In this document: one piece after another, positions 20,063 through 35,000 of the stretch
Layout: each line of letters opens with the position of its first letter
Numbering within the stretch: the stretch's first letter is position 1
NCBI GenBank assembly: GCA_903813345.2
Contig: CAIIXF020000010.1
Location: 8,922,349 to 8,982,348 of the forward strand
DNA length: 60,000 nt
DNA from: Owenia fusiformis
Lineage: Eukaryota; Annelida; Polychaeta; Sabellida; Oweniidae
Direction: 5' to 3'
Translations under genes and position numbers: made by a program
Notes under the pieces: model-generated
Told to the model about the DNA's origin: nothing
Seen by the model: only the letters and a program-made list of their open reading frames with translations
The model's database searches: none

Positions 20063-23000
20063 GTGAGTCATTTGTACTTTTATAGGTAATTTATTGCAAA
20101 TTTTCTGTATATTTTGTAGCAAGTATGTTTGCTTTTTGGTATCACATTGTACCATTTTGTGCTCCCAATTTATCTCAGAAGCTAAAGGTAATTCTGATAT
20201 AAGCAAAAGGCTTTTTAGGCATTTTGCACCCATTAACCATTACCCCCTATAGTAATTACAAGGTAATAAACACATATGTGGACTGCTATATTTTTCCCTT
20301 CGATATGCTTGCAGATTAATATTCCAAACAAAACTCCATGCAAATTCCTTGAAAAATTTATTAAAACTACAGATGATCAAACTTTAATTTCAAATTATCT
20401 AATCATTGAGGTACCTGTATGTTATCAGAAAACAGATGCACAGTAAACAAATTTTTTTTTTGGTACTTTGTGCATAGTTTGTTACTCTAGTGGAGATGCT
20501 GCATCTACACCTGGGCATGGTGTACGCTCAGAAATAATCACATCTGGCCAAGATGGTATAAGTTGCAATGGCTCACCATTTACAGATCTCATCCTAGATA
20601 CTTTACATCCAGTTGGTGGCTCAAATTGAATAGACCAGCACACAAAATCTGTCTCTTCTTCACATTGTGACTTACATGTTTCAAGATCAGAGATAGGAGA
20701 CACATCTTTGAAGTCATTATTAGCAAAACTGAAGCCTGGTGTATCGGGTTGCCACTGGTTTGGTATTGGAGCTGAATTAAAACATTTGCAGATTTACATT
20801 TTCAAAAATATAGAATTGTAGACTCTAAAATAGGTTGAAGCCCAATTTAAAATTTTTGCCAGCTTTTGACATTTTACATACATATGCAACAGGTGAATCA
20901 AGTCGGCAGAGATCATTTCTACACATTTTAAAAAAATTGGATGAAAATTGTCCAAATTAGAACAATCATAGTGAAAAATTTGCACCAGATTATCTCATCA
21001 ACTTAGGTTTCAAGGTCATTTTTATGGTGAACCTGGGTAGTCAAGAGAGGTTAAATGTTCAACAAGTCAATTTTTGTTGTTATTTCTGCAAGTTGATTTT
21101 AGTTGAACACAGAATATCAATTCACTAAGACAAAAAGAAAAGTACATTACAGCTTGTTCTGATACCGAGAAGTTATCAGTTTATGAATGTTACATTCTCA
21201 TTGAAAACAACATAGACTAAGACAGAGTGGGGTTGTATTACATTAGGCTGTAATATCACATTGAAATGATTTCAACATAGACCAAGACAAAGTGGGGTTG
21301 TATCAAGATTAGGCCGTAATATCACATTGAAATGATTTCAACATAGACCAAGACAGGGTGGGGTCGTATCAAGATTAGGCCGTAATATCACATTGAAATG
21401 ATTTCAACATTTAAGACCAAGACAGAGTGGGGTCGTATCAAGATTAGGCCGTAATATCACATTGAAATGATTTCAACATAGACCAAGACAGGGTGGGGTC
21501 GTATCAAGATTAGGCCGTAATATCACATTGAAATGATTTCAACATAGACCAAGACAGAGTGGGGTCGTATCAAGATTAGGCCGTAATATCACATTGAAAT
21601 GATTTCAACATAGACCAAGACAGAGTGGGGTCGTATCAAGATTAGGCCGTAATATCACATTGAAATGATTTCAACATAGACCAAGACAGAGTGGGGTTGT
21701 ATCAAGATTAGGCCGTAATATCACATTGAAATGATTTCAACATAGACCAAGACAGAGTGGGATCGTATCAAGATTAGGCCTTATATCACATTGAAATGAT
21801 TTCAACATAGACCAAGACAGAGTGAGGTCGTATCAAGATTAGGCCGTAATATCACATTGAAATGATTTCAACATAGACCAAGACAGAGTGGGGTCGTATC
21901 AAGATTAGGCCGTAATATCACATTGAAATGATTTCAACATAGACCAAGACAGGGTGGGGTCGTATCAAGATTAGGCCGTAATATCACATTGAAATGATTT
22001 CAACATAGACCAAGACAGAGTGGGGTCGTATCAAGATTAGGCCGTAATATCACATTGAAATGATTTCAACATAGACCAAGACAGAGTGGGGTCGTATCAA
22101 GATTAGGCCGTAATATCACATTGAAATGATTTCAACATAGACCAAGACAGAGTGGGGTTGTATCAAGATTAGGCCGTAATATCACATTGAAATGATTTCA
22201 ACATAGACCAAGACAGAGTGGGATCGTATCAAGATTAGGCCTTATATCACATTGAAATGATTTCAACATAGACCAAGACAGAGTGAGGTCGTATCAAGAT
22301 TAGGCCGTAATATCACATTGAAATGATTTCAACATAGACCAAGACAGAGTGGGGTTGTATGAAGATTAGGCCGTAATATCACATTGAAATGATTTCAACA
22401 TAGACCAAGACAAAGTGGGGTCAAATCAAGATTAGGCCGTAATATCACATTGAAATGATTTCAACATAGACCAAGACAGAGTGGGGTTGTATGAAGATTA
22501 GGCCGTAATATCACATTGAAATGATTTCAACATAGACCAAGACAGAGTGGTGTTGTATGAAGATTAGGCCGTAATATCACATTGAAATGATTTCAACATA
22601 GACCAAGACAGAGTGGGGTTGTATGAAGATTAGGCCGTAATATCACATTGAAATGATTTCAACATAGACCAAGACAAAGTGGGGTCAAATCAAGATTAGG
22701 CCGTAATATCACATTGAAATGATTTCAACATAGACCAAGACAGAGTGGGGTTGTATGAAGATTAGGCCGTAATATCACATTGAAATGATTTCAACATAGA
22801 CCAAGACAGAGTGGTGTTGTATGAAGATTAGGCCGTAATATCACATTGAAATGGTTTCAACATAGACCAAGACAAAGTGGGGTCAAATCAAGATTAGGCC
22901 GTAATATCACATTGAAATGATTTCAACATAGACCAAGACAGAGTGGGGTCGTATCAAGATTAGGCCGTAATATCACATTGAAATGGTTTCAACATAGACC

Positions 23001-26000
23001 AAGACAAAGTGGGGTCATATCAAGATTAGGCCGTAATATCACATTGAAATGATTTCAACATAGACCAAGACAGAGTGGGGTCGTATCAAGATTAGGCCGT
23101 AATACCACATTGAAATGATTTCAAAAATCTATAATAAAATCCTGTTATTATTATCACATCAAGTTGCAGTTGTTATTTTACCTTGAGTACATTTAAGGGT
23201 TACCTGGAGATTTACGCCCAGCATAGATGACAGTTTGAGTTTCGGTAGTACATGGATTTTGTAGTACTTCATTCCCATTATATAGAGCACAGTCTTTAGA
23301 ATCAGGATAATACTGGATAGCTTCACAACTGAATGTCTCTTCAGCCTCGCACAGTGACTTACATATATCAATATTGTTGATACTTGCAAACTCTTTAGAT
23401 GGTACAATATCAAGACAAGCGTCCTGAACAGTATCTTCCCATTTTGCTGTAACAGCAAACATCACATCATTAGGTGCTAGATTCAGTTCATTTTGAGGTG
23501 GGTAGGCAATCTGAAATCATGTCTAGCTTTTTTGACAATATATGGTATTTTAGGTAGATGCTCTCTTGATATAAAAAAATCAAGAACTGATTAGATTTTA
23601 GGCATGCTAAGTAATTTTTTGGGGATTTGCATCTAAAATATATGAGGCAGTGTGCATACTACATGTATCAGGTCAAAATGGTCGGATAAAATGGTCATTC
23701 TAAAAATTCTCTTTTTTAAAAAATTCTATATTTTGGTTACAGTATTGTTCAAGTCTGTAAAAGTTAAAATGTGAAAAATTAACTCACATATAGGTACACA
23801 TGTAACAGGATTACACAAGTTATCCCATGTACCATCAATTTGGCATGTGTAAGTTCTGTCTTCACTTAATCTATGGCTGCAGTCACATGTCATCTTTGCC
23901 CGGCTTCTGTATGTTGTGCCGCCATCTAAATAGTTCACACCTCCATTCACTGGAGGAGTTATGGGACCACAATCATCAGCTAAAATAAAGGACACGTAAA
24001 TTTATAATCCAAACTGAAAGGATAGCACAATATTTAGATGAAATAAATGCAGCAGTTAATAGGCACGCACGCAGCAGTTAATAGGCACGCATTGTTTTGA
24101 GGAATTTTCAACTCATTTATAATGTTACAGCTTACTGCATTGACAGCATGTTAAAAGAGGACACCTTCTATTAGCTGTAGAGTAGATTTTGTCAATCATT
24201 TTGTATAATGCTTCATCAAGCTCCTCAAATGTAGAATGGAATACTCGATTGTCATAATTGTCTGACAATGCTTCTATTTCTTCTCTCATGTTTTCTTCAT
24301 CCGAATCATCTCCAATATTTTGAGGCAGAACGAGCATATATATAGGAATATCCAAAGCTGAATAAGGAAGCATAATAACATATTATTTATGAGTTACATA
24401 TTATACAACTTAAGCTTAGTTGATGTTGGGGGAGAAAGGTATCAGACATTGTTTCCTTTCACTTTGGATTATGGTCTTGCATAGTTAGAGTTTGTTTTCT
24501 TTATGACTAGTGTATACCTATGTGTTTTCTCTTTCTTGCTTTGTTCTGTAACACTTTTTTGGTCCATTTCCTTTTGCACTTGTGAATACATATTTCTTAT
24601 GAGTTTGGGCTGGCTAAGAGGCATTGATAAGAGGTTTCAATAAACACATAATATTGGATAGTTTAATCACATATTTCATACTGTTTTATGTTCTCCATTT
24701 GTTTGAAAAAAGAATCACATACCTTTCAATTCTGCAGCTATTGTAATCAGCTTTGTATGGTAATCTTGGGGGAATGAAGCTCCGTCAGTAACTAAACCTA
24801 TCGCCCACTTATTCTTTTTGCTTGTATATTCAGGATGTTCCTCTCGTATGGCATCCTCCAATGCTTGCTGTCGTATTGCATAGTTTTTTAATTCCTCATG
24901 AGAAGCCTTGATAGCGTCGCTGGTTCTTGTGTTACATCCAGCATCCCGATGTATATCAATATTTTGTAAACGTTGTTTCAGGTTTGCACAACTTGTTGCA
25001 CTTCCAAGTTCCCAATGCACTTCTGTGAGTTTAGCATATGTGATTGCTGTAAAGTCAGTTTCCATAACACCGCTGCCACAGCCTCCTCTCTGGCTCAAGT
25101 GCTCAGCAATAGCAGGAATTGCAGCAGCTATCCTACTCTTGTTTCCAGGTGCAATACTACAGCTGATGTCAAATGCTATTGTAAGGTCCAGACCACAGTG
25201 ATCTTTATGAAGACAAAATGCTGCATTTATCATGAATTTAGCATTTGTTTTTATTGATATTGGTTGATATGTACTGTGAAACCTGTAAAGTGGAACACCT
25301 CTAGAAGTAGAACACCTCTGTAAGTGGAACACTTCAAATGACTTAATGTTAAATGAGCACCTCCCAAGTCAAAAACCTTTAAGAGATACCAAAGGTGTTC
25401 TACTTTGACAGGTTTTACTGTATTTTTAAGGATTACAAAAAAAATTTGTGCCCAAAGATTTTGTTACTTTTAGTTTAAGATTTTGGGATTTTCCTGTTTC
25501 TTTTTGTGTAACACTTTAGGAGATAGATTAAATTAGATGACTGAGGTGCTGTGCCACAGACTATCAATGTGCTGGGAGAGCACTAGATTTTATTATGTTT
25601 TGAGATTATGAATTGCTGCTTTGGATTATACCAAAACTAATACCCGAAGAAATTGAAAAGTTTGTAAATATGACACTTGACTGAATGTTACATTGAAGCA
25701 TTACAATGAAAATTCAATCATTATTTATGTTGTTTGTCCCTTGCTTTCTTTAATAAAGTTATAACATCAATACATCATCAGATATCCTTCATTCATTATA
25801 TTCTTTTGCAAACTATTATGCAGTCTCAGTATATTCTCCTCGCTTAAAAAATAGAGAGCAAGGTCTTAATGTATGGCTGTTTCATAGTTCTGCTTACCAC
25901 AAGTGCAGCATCTCTCTGGCCTGGGAGGTGGAGGTGGGTATATTGTTGGTGGTGGTTCCGTCACTGGCAGAGGTGCTATTATGTCATACAGGATGGTACA

Positions 26001-29000
26001 AAAATATAATTTAGTTGATACTTGATAGACCTAATATACGTGAGACATGTCTTTGCTGTTAGGAAATGTAGGATGTAGACAAAATGTTCGGAAATGTGGA
26101 TGTAGACAAAAATATATTGTATTTAGATAATTTAGTTGATAGACATGTCTTTGACATGTAGAAATGATATAGACAAATAGAAAAAAGTATTTTCCAACAA
26201 GGTATATTCTCGCATCAAGTTGTTTGGTTTGTCCTGATATGGAGATTAAACATTCAGTTCTGAATTGACTTGTATGTATGATCTTTGAAGCATCCTCAAA
26301 TAAAACTTAAATAATCAAAGTAAAGTATTAGTTAAGTACACAAATTATGTCATTGCAATAATTGTTTTATTATAGGTATATCTAAAGCATGATTGATGTG
26401 ATCTCATACAAATTTGAACATTTTATTGTTTGTGGTGACCTTTGACCTTGAACCTCAATCTCCTAAGTGACCAAGGAGGATTGGCTCCCAGAGTGCAGCA
26501 TCGATATTCTGTCCCATATATGGGCATGTTGTGCTACAAAATTTGAATTCCAACGACCGCCATTTTGTTCACTTCAACATTTGAATTGTGAATTTTGGTC
26601 TTATTTCCTAACGAAAAATTCCAAAACTCACAAGAAATGATCGAGATATTGGTTCGAATATTTTGAACTGTTTATTTTGAATTTATAATCGGTTATAATT
26701 TCAGAAAATAACGACATTTCGGCGTTTTCATTGTTGGAAAATATCGACTTCGATTCTGGGAGCCAATCCTCCTTGTAAGTGACCTTACATATTACATATG
26801 AACTGACATAACATCCATAGACCATCTAAGCACATTAAAATACCAAAAAACAGTGAAATATATGTACCTGTTTATTGACATTTTAACATTTTGATGACCT
26901 TGACCTTTGATGACATGATAATGCCTTTCCCCTCCAAGCCTAAATACGCCGTGATATTGCCTTTACCCTTTGGGGACCACGTTTTGTGATCCTAGTGTCG
27001 AGGAGGAGAAAACTGACAGGACAGATGGACAGACAAACATATAAACAAATAATGATACAGACCACCCTGTCTGAAAGTAAGAAGGTGAAGTACAAATATT
27101 GTCGCCATTGAAGCACTAAAATCATGTCACAATTAGATTGTCAACGAACCATACACAAACAATTGTATCGAACAACTTCATACACCTCTTCCCTACATCT
27201 CATCATCTTTCAATTCCTACTTTATGGGCATTATATGCTCTATGGATCTATAAATGTTCTGCCCAAAAGCCAATTTGTTTTTAAATAAATGTATGATTAT
27301 GTATTAGCAGTGTTTTTGGTAGGTTTGTCCAAGATTGCATTTCTGGAATGTACTGATTTTCAAAAAGCGCCTCCCCAAAAAACTGCTTCCCTTAAAAAAT
27401 GTTCCTGTGAATTCAAAGTCATGTTTTAAACTGGACGAAATAAAATTGAAGAAATTTAGTATCCCTTTTGCTATTTATCAGTCTAAATCAGCGTTCTAAT
27501 GAGTCTAGTATGTCATTGAATGATACAGATACCATCACTTGTGAGGTATGACTAAGCAACAATTAAACACACTTTGCGTATTTCGAAGCCATTTGCTATT
27601 GATTTTGATGGCTCAGAAATATCTTGCTTTAGAGGCAATCTGCGCGAGGTTCCATTTTTTGGTTCAGTTTCTTCGCATGCAAATTCTTAAATAATGATCA
27701 CGTGATCGCGCTTGACCAATAGAAAATTGTTAAAATCAGGTCGGAAATTGAGTATTGGATAACTATTTGTCTTATCACTTATCGTACTATTTCGATCAGA
27801 AATCAACTTATATTTTACTTCTATTAGAAATAGAATTTCCTTCAATTGTTTCATGGATTCTTACGAAATAAAGAGACTGAGGTTAGATCTTTATCAAATC
27901 ATTCAATCCAAAGTTGGTTTGTGCATATGGCTTGCACTTCGTCCAAAAAAACGCAATGCTTGGACAGTTTTATTGAAAACACAGATTAGGATTTTAAACT
28001 GAGGAGCTTAATAAGTTTTGGTGAGAATATTTTACCTTCAAAATCACAAGTGGTGTCAGTATCCAGAAAAATTTGATCGATTACTTGAGATATTGTTGCT
28101 GCAAAGTTGTCGAAACCACTCTCAAATAGCCGATTAGTGTTTTCTGCTGTCAGGGCATCCAGTTCTGTATCAATATTTTGTGCTGTACATACATCTCCCC
28201 CATCAACTTGAGGAAGTTTTAACACATAAATCGGCCAATTTAGAACTAGAAAAAGAAAGAAATGATACAGATGTACTTAAAGAAAATAGAGATTTGTCTA
28301 ATCTTTTCACACTGAATCTGTCCACTTTTTTTCTCTTTTGATTATTACATGAGATACAATGTAGATCATTACGTGATTATGGAATCATTTCAATACAGTT
28401 CAAACTATTTGTAAGTTGAGGGGAATTCTGATCTGCCTCTCCTTGTTATCTTGCATAATGGCCAATATTTTTCTTTTGATTGTTGCTTGACTAGTCAGTT
28501 TATAGCATATTATAGCATATGTATGTGATATTAAAAAATTTTTGAAAGGCACTCTCCCTATCATCATTCATAACTTGCTTCATCTGAGCAAATTTTTGTA
28601 CTTCTCTTGTTCACTAGTAGGGATGTTCTTTTAAAAAAATCTACTATAAGATTTCTGCCAATTGGTTCTTACCTTATGTAGAAATATTTAACAGTCCTAT
28701 ATGTATTTAAATTGGAAGTATCATAGAGATATTATAGTGAAGTTCTTTTCAAGAGGAAAAATTAAAATAATCCATTTTTTTATCCTGGCAATGATAACAA
28801 TAAAATAAAACATATTTTAAAAAAATACTTTACTTACCTTTAAAATACTGAGCTATGTTCAACAGGTTGTTATGATATGGATCACATGGATAGGATGCTC
28901 CATCAGTGACAAGAAGTGTTGCTTGTTTATTAATATATTGGTTACCAGATTCTGTTGTACTTGAACGAGTCCCCTGTTGTAGTGATTGTACTATAGCATC

Positions 29001-32000
29001 ACTAGTACGTGTATTACATCCCAAATCTTTCAATATGTTCACATTTGCTAGCCTTCCTTCCAAAGACGTACAGTCCCCATCCATATTCAGCGGGACAGCG
29101 ATCTCTACTTCTTTTGCAAATAATGTGACAGAGACCCTTGTTCGGACAGGATCTGAGCCACAGCCTGTCATAGTGTTCAGTTTTGTTGCTATTGTAGTCA
29201 GGTCGGCTTTCATTCCTGTCTTACTAGCATTAGAGATACTACAGCTGACATCTATTATCACAGGCAGGTCAATCCCACAGTTACCACTTTCTTGAATATA
29301 CCAGGTTGTTCAATGAGTTCAAGGAAAAATGCTCTCATTTCAAAGAATCTTGATAATTTTTCATAAAATTTTCACACAATATATAAAATATACTGTCTGA
29401 TTGATTTTTGAAATATCAGCATCTCTTATTTGAATGGTCAGAAATAAGGGTTACTATGGTAACTTGACTTTTGGTAGGCGGGGTACTTTTTACATCACAT
29501 AATTCATTAGAAAAACAACAGAATAGTAGGCAATTTATGAGTATATCACCTAATATACTCACAAATTTTACCTGTACATGATTTAATGACGTGATGTACA
29601 TGACTTAATGTAATAGTTACAACTATTGTCCAATAAGGTTTTAGAAATATGAAATATTCTCCCTGAGAATGTACAATGTACAGTCGCTTGCATTCAACCC
29701 ATTAACAATACAGTACTCTGAAGCCATCTGGAAAACTTGTTTGAAGAGCCATCTTGACTGCAGTCGAAAGTTGTTGCATTGTTCCATAAAGTGCACCTCT
29801 TAGTTGATCCTTCATCCTAGTGAAAACAGCAAAATCAAGGATTGTCTCATCTGGAGAGTATGTAACTTGTGGCAGCTTTGTAATCTATTTTGCCAGTTAT
29901 TTGTGATGGTTTCCTGCACAATATTAGCAGTGTGACAAGGGCGCACTATCCTGATGGAAAAATTTGGCTGAATGGTTAAGTTTTAATCAACTTTCCATAG
30001 CTCTTTGTTGATTTTCTGGCCCAGTGGTACAGCATTGACTAGCAGGATTTCAGAAATGTTTGTGAAAACAATGAACATGAATTTTCCCTCAGAACATTTG
30101 TAATTTAAATAAGAACAAATAAAAAATAGGGATCCTTCATTTGCACATATTGATAGATTTCTGTAATGGTAAATTGTGTGACATAAAAAGTGCCCCACCT
30201 ACCCAAAAGTCAAGTTACCATAGTAACCCTTATTTTTGACCAATCAAATAGCAGATGCTGATATTTTAAGAATCAATCAGAAAGTATTTTTATACATTGT
30301 GTGAACATTTCATGAGAAAATATCAAAATCTTTGAAATGAGCATTTTTCCGTGAACTTATTGAACAACCTGGTATATTTTTTCATGTTATCATTTTATTT
30401 CAAATACAAACAGATATCAAAATACAATCAGTTTATTGTCAACGATTTTGACATTTTTGAGATTGATCAGAAAGATGTTGTATAAGCATATTGGAAAAGC
30501 AGATTTTAGTTCCATAAGATAAATGGTTGAACCTTTCCATTTGTTTTTTATAAATTGATATTTTAGTACTGTATATTTAAAAGATACTTACCTACATTGT
30601 GGATATATGACATGAAAAATGCAATTAGAGCTGTGTGTACTCCTCCCATTGTGCCAGGCATATTTCTGAATAATGCAGAGTCTATGAATTGTTGATCTTT
30701 TTATTAACAAATAAATGATACAGGGTGGTCCATAGAATGGGACATTTTAAAGTTGGTCTTATCTTGACCACTCATGCATTAATACTTTAGTTACTTTTAG
30801 TAGTTTTATAAGGGAACTGTAATGCATTTAAACAAGTCGTACTAGGATGCATGAGTGCAAAAATGTTGAAATCTATGATTTCTCTTGAATTTTCATGAAA
30901 TGATCAATTAAAAAGATTGGTTTAAAATTATTGTATTTTGGTAATTGAATAAAAATTACAATGAATAAGACATAATTTTTGGAAAAGTTTCTTTTTTTCC
31001 TTTGAATGCATAATATTTGCCTTATTGTTATTCTAGTTGAAAAATCAACTGACCAAGCACTGACCAATGTAAACATGTTCCATATTTATTGACCCACTCT
31101 ATTTAGTCCGTGGATCTTTTTGCTTATTAAAGTATAAGGTTTGACTGATTTTCAATATTTTTAATTACTTGACTGAAGGTTAGTAAATGCCAGATATGAT
31201 ATTTCAATATAGACATGAATGTGCCTTTTTCATGTATTAAATCTCTTGCAATTATTGTAAACATGTTTACTATGACATATCAAACTGAAGATACAGTTCT
31301 ACACACTAAAATGCAAATAGTGCAAATTAAGTTTGATAACGTTTTAGATATGGGAAATGGATAGTAATAGTTTTTGGCTCAACCAAAGAGATTATGGGAA
31401 GTTTTAAGTAAAGCATCTATTCATCAGTCGGTCCATCTTTCTGGCTGTCCATCAGTCAGTCTGCCCATCAAGTTTGTTGAAAACTGCTATTTGTATAAGT
31501 ATATACCTTCATTAATCTTATGTCTATGCATATCTATTTCAACTGTCATGGCCAGGAGAAATTTCTGATTTTGACACAAAACATTAGTTTTTACCTTATA
31601 GATTTTGACAAAATGTAGCAGAGCTATTTTCAGGGAATTTTCATGTGCATGTACACATTTTTCATGTTTTTCATTAACTTATTTGTCTTCTCATTGCAAT
31701 TTTTTAAGTTTGAGAAAATGATAAAGAGTGTCTCTATTTAAAGTTTACAGAGAGCTATATTCATTTCAGATTGGCCTGATCTCTTTTTTGCCTAAAAATG
31801 TAAAAGAGCATTTGTTGATTTTTGAAATCAAGTCTCTTTAAAAAATGATCAATTCTAACAAAATATGATAGACCTTGTGTCTTGGATATCAGGTCACTTA
31901 ACCTACCTCAAGATAGTAAACTAACTCTTATTTGATGAAATGTAAATAAGAACAAATATAAAATTCCATTAATATTTATTAATATTTATATTTACATTGC

Positions 32001-35000
32001 ATTGATGTACATAATATGCCATTGTATGTATTTGCAATAATGCCACCATATTTTATACATGCAGGTCAAGTCAAAGTCAATAAAGATGTTCTTGTTGCTG
32101 GTTAATTTGTTCTTGTTGCTGGTTAATTTGTTCTTGTTGCTGGTTAATTTGTTCTTGAGTAGGTAGCTTGTTGTTCTCAGTTGACTTGTTGCTAACTATG
32201 GTTAGTTAATTGGTTGGGTACACGTTGTCCTTGTAATGCCTGAAGTCAAAATGATTTGTATGAATGACTCTGTAGGATTTCAAGTGAAAAATTATTTCAG
32301 AACGACTCTGGTATCAGCTTCAAGGATATCATATTAATTTTAGATCCAAGGATTTGCTTTCCATCTAAGGTTATCAACCCATGGGATTTTTGCATGACTA
32401 AACATCATGGTGCATGTACCTATATCTACATGATGATATTTCATAAATCTTTCATTGATTTTCATTCTGGAAAGATTTTATGTCACAGGTAGTTACAGCC
32501 AATGTTTTTTAAAATTAGATGTGTTCATTGACAGGGGCAGTCTCCTGGTCTTGAAGTATGCAATAGATTATATACCATTGACCATAAACTATGCAGATTT
32601 TCTTTCAGTCATTGCATTGGATTTTATGTCACTATATGCCACTGAAATTGTTTGTAAATAAATAAATAATTCAAAATACTTTTAAAGAAATAAAACGGAA
32701 CTTGAGTGAATATAGAACCATTTTCATCATCTCTCTATTCATGTTAATAAGGTAATCTCTACAGGGTGTACGGAGTGTCCCGAAAGTATGGGACCCCCCA
32801 AGGCAGACATATACAAAAATCTCGATAGTATGTGTCATATATCTTTTTAAAGCTTATCCAAAGTTACATTGATTTGCCAAGTATCATGGTTCAAATCACA
32901 AATCGGAAAAAGTTACAGGCATTTCAAAATTATGTTTGGCCAAAATTATAGTTCAGTTTTACACCAAACTAATAGTTGGTGTGTCGCTATGAGGGTGTAG
33001 CCAGGAACTTAAAGAGGTGAGGGAAATCATAGAGTTAAAATTAATACGAGATGATACTGTCGTAGGACTTGAATTTCAGTTTCAATTGTAAAAAAAATGT
33101 CTGAATAATTTTTTTTGTAAAATTGTGCCTTATCTGCCTCATGCTTGGCTGCACCCTTGATTAATTCTTTATTATCTATGCATATATCACAAAACAATAT
33201 AATGATTTCAGAGCTCTGTACCTGTCAGTTAAATATATATATACATACAACCTGAATGGCACAGAGGAATCAAATAACAATGTATCATGAAATGTCAAGT
33301 CCAAGAACTGACCATGTAAACATGACAGTAAAGCAATAATATTTTTAATAAAATAAAATACTATCAGTTGAAAACAAGCTCTGTTAAACTTGTAATTTTA
33401 CACTGAACCAAATTTATTGCTTTATAACATCAAAATGTGACATGGCAAAATATGGTTTCTTTAAGCAAGTGAAGTCATAGCCATATTGAAAAAATTGAAA
33501 AATAATTGTGGAAAGGATTTTGCTTCACAAAAGGAATCAATTCATGGTTTCAGTGCAGTGTGTGACATTTTTCATAACATTTTGTTTAAAAACATCATCA
33601 TGGGTATTAAGCCACCATGAGCACATGCTTTGAGGATCCGCGTTGTTTGAACCTACCGCTGAGCTCACTTATACTAGTTGAAAGCATGCTTATACATTCA
33701 GCCCCGTTACACAGTCATGATACCGCCGAGCAAGCTCACTGCATCATCGGGTCTGCTTTACCCCCGTGATCATGTAATCCACAAGCTCAGACTTTTTTGT
33801 AGATTAACTGAATAGAAGCAGAATCCCTAAAGCTATCATTAAACATATGACTATAAGATTTTACCTATCATCGCATGGCTTCTGACATATGAACATATGT
33901 TTTTCCTCACACTTCTTGTTACACATGGTGGTTTTCCTTCCCTCATTGTGGTAGGCGTAACATCCATTGTTTTCAGGGCATATATGAGTATGGAATGTTT
34001 CTTTCAAATCAGCTAAAATATGAATATTTAAAAAAATGAGATACCTGTAATGAGCTTATGATGTTATGTTTAGTAAATGAAGAAATATGAAGCCAGGTTT
34101 TGTTGAAGAAAAAAATATTGCATACTGAGCACCTGATAATAAATTAATAATTGGAATGAGAGGTTTGAATTGTGTGAAATAGTAGGACATTGTAGACAAG
34201 ATAAGAGGAGCAATTAACAACTTGTGACCATAAAATGGCAAGTAACTTACAGTCGCAGCTCCAAGTCAATGGTGGGTCTGTGCCACATGACCAAAACACC
34301 GGCTCTAAAATAACAAAGTGGAAACAAAGTATATTATAGATAGACCATTATTTTTTACTTATATAGATGGAGCAGCACTGTCTTGAAAAGAAGCCATATA
34401 TTTAAATGAGATAAACATTCATATAGCATATCTAGAGTATTATTTCAATGTTCCGAAATCAAAATTCTTGTTATACTGTATATACTGCTCAATAAAGTTT
34501 AGGACCAGTATTTCTCCCCATAGGTTTACATATCAAACCCCATGTATGTTTGAACTCTTTCTTTGTTTCGGGCTTTTTTTTTAGCCCACCCGTATAGCTC
34601 AGCGGTAGCACAGGTACCTCTTACGCAATAGGTCCCAGATTCGATCCCTGGTTCAGGCAAGACTTAATTTGCTTGTTTGTGTAAAGTACTTCAGGGTGTT
34701 TGACTGAGTGGTCCACAACTCGTACAAAAGGCTGTGGTGTGTACTTGTTATATGTAACGGTGCACATAAAAGAACACAGGGCTCCTTTGAGGAGGGGTTT
34801 CTGGTAGTGGTGTCAATTAACTGCTTGAGCATTAACCGGTTAACCGGGTGTTTTTACTGGTTAAAGTCGGTTAACCGGCGGGAAATTTGAACTGATAATT
34901 TCAAATGAAATCTTCATCTTCGATCTTGAAAGTTGAAAAAAATTGGAAAAATGATATATTGGCGTTTATTTTTTACGTTCGTCAAGCTTTACTCGATTCT

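Noticed and set aside
21196-23124. CRISPR array
   Set aside because: The repeats are directly tandem with no unique spacers, and the genome is plainly eukaryotic.
23446-23507. Alternative gene B exon 8 start at an upstream ATTTCAG acceptor
   Set aside because: It would enter in phase 0, whereas exon 7 ends in phase 1. The downstream GTTACAG acceptor keeps phase and the total length divisible by three.
24908-25257. Plus-strand ORFs opposite gene B exon 5
   Set aside because: They are antisense shadows of the VWA exon, with no domain and no splice partners on that strand.
34584-34660. tRNA gene
   Set aside because: A and B boxes are present, but the anticodon and acceptor stems do not pair well and a SINE body follows.
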